Assembly (NCBI GenBank): GCA_031549145.1
Contig: JAVBQI010000139.1
Coordinates: 1 to 31,533 of the forward strand
Source: JAVBSX01 sp031549145
GTDB lineage: Bacteria > Planctomycetota > Planctomycetia > Pirellulales > Thermoguttaceae
Direction of reading: 5' to 3'
DNA length: 31,533 bases
How positions within the stretch are numbered: position 1 is the stretch's first letter; each line of letters begins with the position of its first letter. Made by a program: the position numbers and the translations under genes. Below are positions 30,627 to 31,533 of this stretch, piece by piece. The notes under the pieces are model-generated. The model was not told the DNA's origin, did not search any database, and saw nothing but the letters and a program-made list of their open reading frames with translations.

Positions 30627-31533
30627 CTACTCTTCGAGAATCGAACGAACGAGCCGAGGATCGATATTTTCAACGACCTCGCATGCGCCAAGCTCCTGCG
30701 GCAGGACGAATCGCAGCCGACCGTGCTCGATTTTTTTGTCGTGCCGCATCGCTTCGAGCCAACGGTCCGGCTCGCGGGCCGTTCCCGGGGGCAAATCCTC
30801 CAAACCGCTCGGCAGCCCGAGTTTCTGATGCAAGCGAATCATTCGCTCAAGGCATTCGGCATCGATCGTCCCCAATCGCAAAGCTAATTTCGCGGCGAAA
30901 ATCGAGCCGAGGGCGACCGCGAGTCCGTGCGGAAAAACGCCGTACCCGCATACGCTTTCAAAAGCGTGGGCGAACGTGTGCCCGAAATTGAGCTTCGCCC
31001 GCAGCCCGGTCGTTTCCCGTTCGTCCTGGGCGACGATTTCCGCCTTGATTTGACAACAGCGGGCGATGATTTTCCGGAGCAGGATGTTCTCGCGATTGAG
31101 AATTTTTTCGCTTTGACTTTCGAGGACGGCAAAAAAATCGGCGTCCAGCGATTCCGCGTACTTGACGACCTCCCCCAACCCGCTCAGGTATTGAACTTCG
31201 TCCAAGGTCGCAAGCGTTTGGGTGTCGATCAGGACCGCGATCGGTTGGTGAAAGGCCCCGACCATGTTTTTCGCCTTTTCGAGATTGACGGCGACCTTCC
31301 CGCCGACGGAACTGTCGACTTGGGCGAGAAGCGTCGTCGGGACTTGGAAAAAGCGGACGCCGCGGGCGAACGTCGCGGCCGCGAAACCGGCGAGATCGCC
31401 GACGACCCCGCCGCCGAGGGCGAGCACGACCGAACGACGGTCGACGCCGTCTTCGAGCATCGCCTCCCAAACGGCTTCGGCCGTCGCGACCGATTTGCTC
31501 GGCTCTCCGGCGGCGACGACGCGAAGATCGACG
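30627..31533 (-). CDS. aroB: 3-Dehydroquinate synthase, 5' part beyond the window
   Basis: AroB makes 3-dehydroquinate from DAHP in the shikimate pathway, using NAD and a metal. The visible 302 residues include the end of the NAD-binding part (AAGEPSKSVATAEAVWE), VLALGGGVVGDLAGFAAATF, the phosphate-contact VPTTLLAQVDSSVGGK, GLGEVVKYA and the metal site NFGHTFAHAFE. The C-terminus is complete (stop at 30627). The frame is open to the right edge without a start, so about 60 N-terminal residues are missing from the window. An internal ATG at 31460 is not the start, because conserved sequence lies upstream of it. Confidence 0.97.
   Translation of the reverse strand, partial: VDLRVVAAGEPSKSVATAEAVWEAMLEDGVDRRSVVLALGGGVVGDLAGFAAATFARGVRFFQVPTTLLAQVDSSVGGKVAVNLEKAKNMVGAFHQPIAVLIDTQTLATLDEVQYLSGLGEVVKYAESLDADFFAVLESQSEKILNRENILLRKIIARCCQIKAEIVAQDERETTGLRAKLNFGHTFAHAFESVCGYGVFPHGLAVALGSIFAAKLALRLGTIDAECLERMIRLHQKLGLPSGLEDLPPGTAREPDRWLEAMRHDKKIEHGRLRFVLPQELGACEVVENIDPRLVRSILEE

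Overview
The window looks like chromosomal DNA from a planctomycete, possibly a host-associated or sediment lineage. This is inferred from gene content, not from a marker gene. The supporting content is a large membrane protein with two N-terminal zinc ribbons, a DUF4091 glycosidase-like protein, a secreted sialidase-like protein, a ThuA-domain protein, an NHL-propeller protein with a Cys-Cys-Asn-Pro motif, a single-domain GlmU, and weak or absent Shine-Dalgarno sites before most starts. Genes are mostly single units on alternating strands rather than long operons. Intergenic spaces are unusually rich in palindromic and dispersed repeats.

Layout. 1-1500 is a scar of mobile DNA: the right end of an IS630-type element with a 5'-truncated transposase, then a C-terminally truncated tyrosine integrase next to tRNA-Arg(UCG), the probable old attachment site. 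1971-3916 holds a convergent pair, a phosphotransferase-fold protein with a degenerate catalytic loop and a double receiver-like protein, both apparently lacking key catalytic residues. 4260-7466 is an HAE1/AcrB-type RND pump without partner genes. 7803-9881 is the zinc-ribbon membrane protein. 10004-10449 is an internally deleted IS5-type element with perfect 19-bp ends. 10476-13355 carries tag (3-methyladenine glycosylase I) and a MacB-type ABC transporter. 14015-21393 carries a plant-type short RNase Z, a secreted M16C (PreP-like) metalloprotease and a large secreted DUF4091 protein. 21635-22267 is a corrinoid protein with no methyltransferase beside it. 22585-27311 is a rightward run of ThuA-like protein, EpmB-like lysine 2,3-aminomutase, sialidase-like protein and an alpha/beta hydrolase. 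27531-28846 is a divergent pair, GlmU uridylyltransferase and a bifunctional-nuclease (DUF151) protein, with a recognisable promoter. 29043-30383 is an NHL membrane-anchored protein. aroB runs off the right edge.

The exported enzymes (sialidase-like, DUF4091, hydrolase, ThuA, M16C) suggest a polysaccharide- or glycoprotein-scavenging life style, although the genes do not form one tight operon.

The most unusual signal is the repeat landscape. (a) A roughly 145-bp TA-flanked miniature element has two full copies, and its ends match the end of the IS630-type element at the left edge. (b) The same hairpin core also occurs with different terminal repeats, and once without recognisable ends. (c) A roughly 95-bp leader module sits directly before the start codons of tag and the EpmB-like gene in the same orientation. 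(d) A palindrome family with core AGCGTNAGCG occurs between genes, once in frame inside the MacB-type transporter linker and once inside a small ORF. (e) 43-bp inverted repeats bracket the DUF4091 gene.
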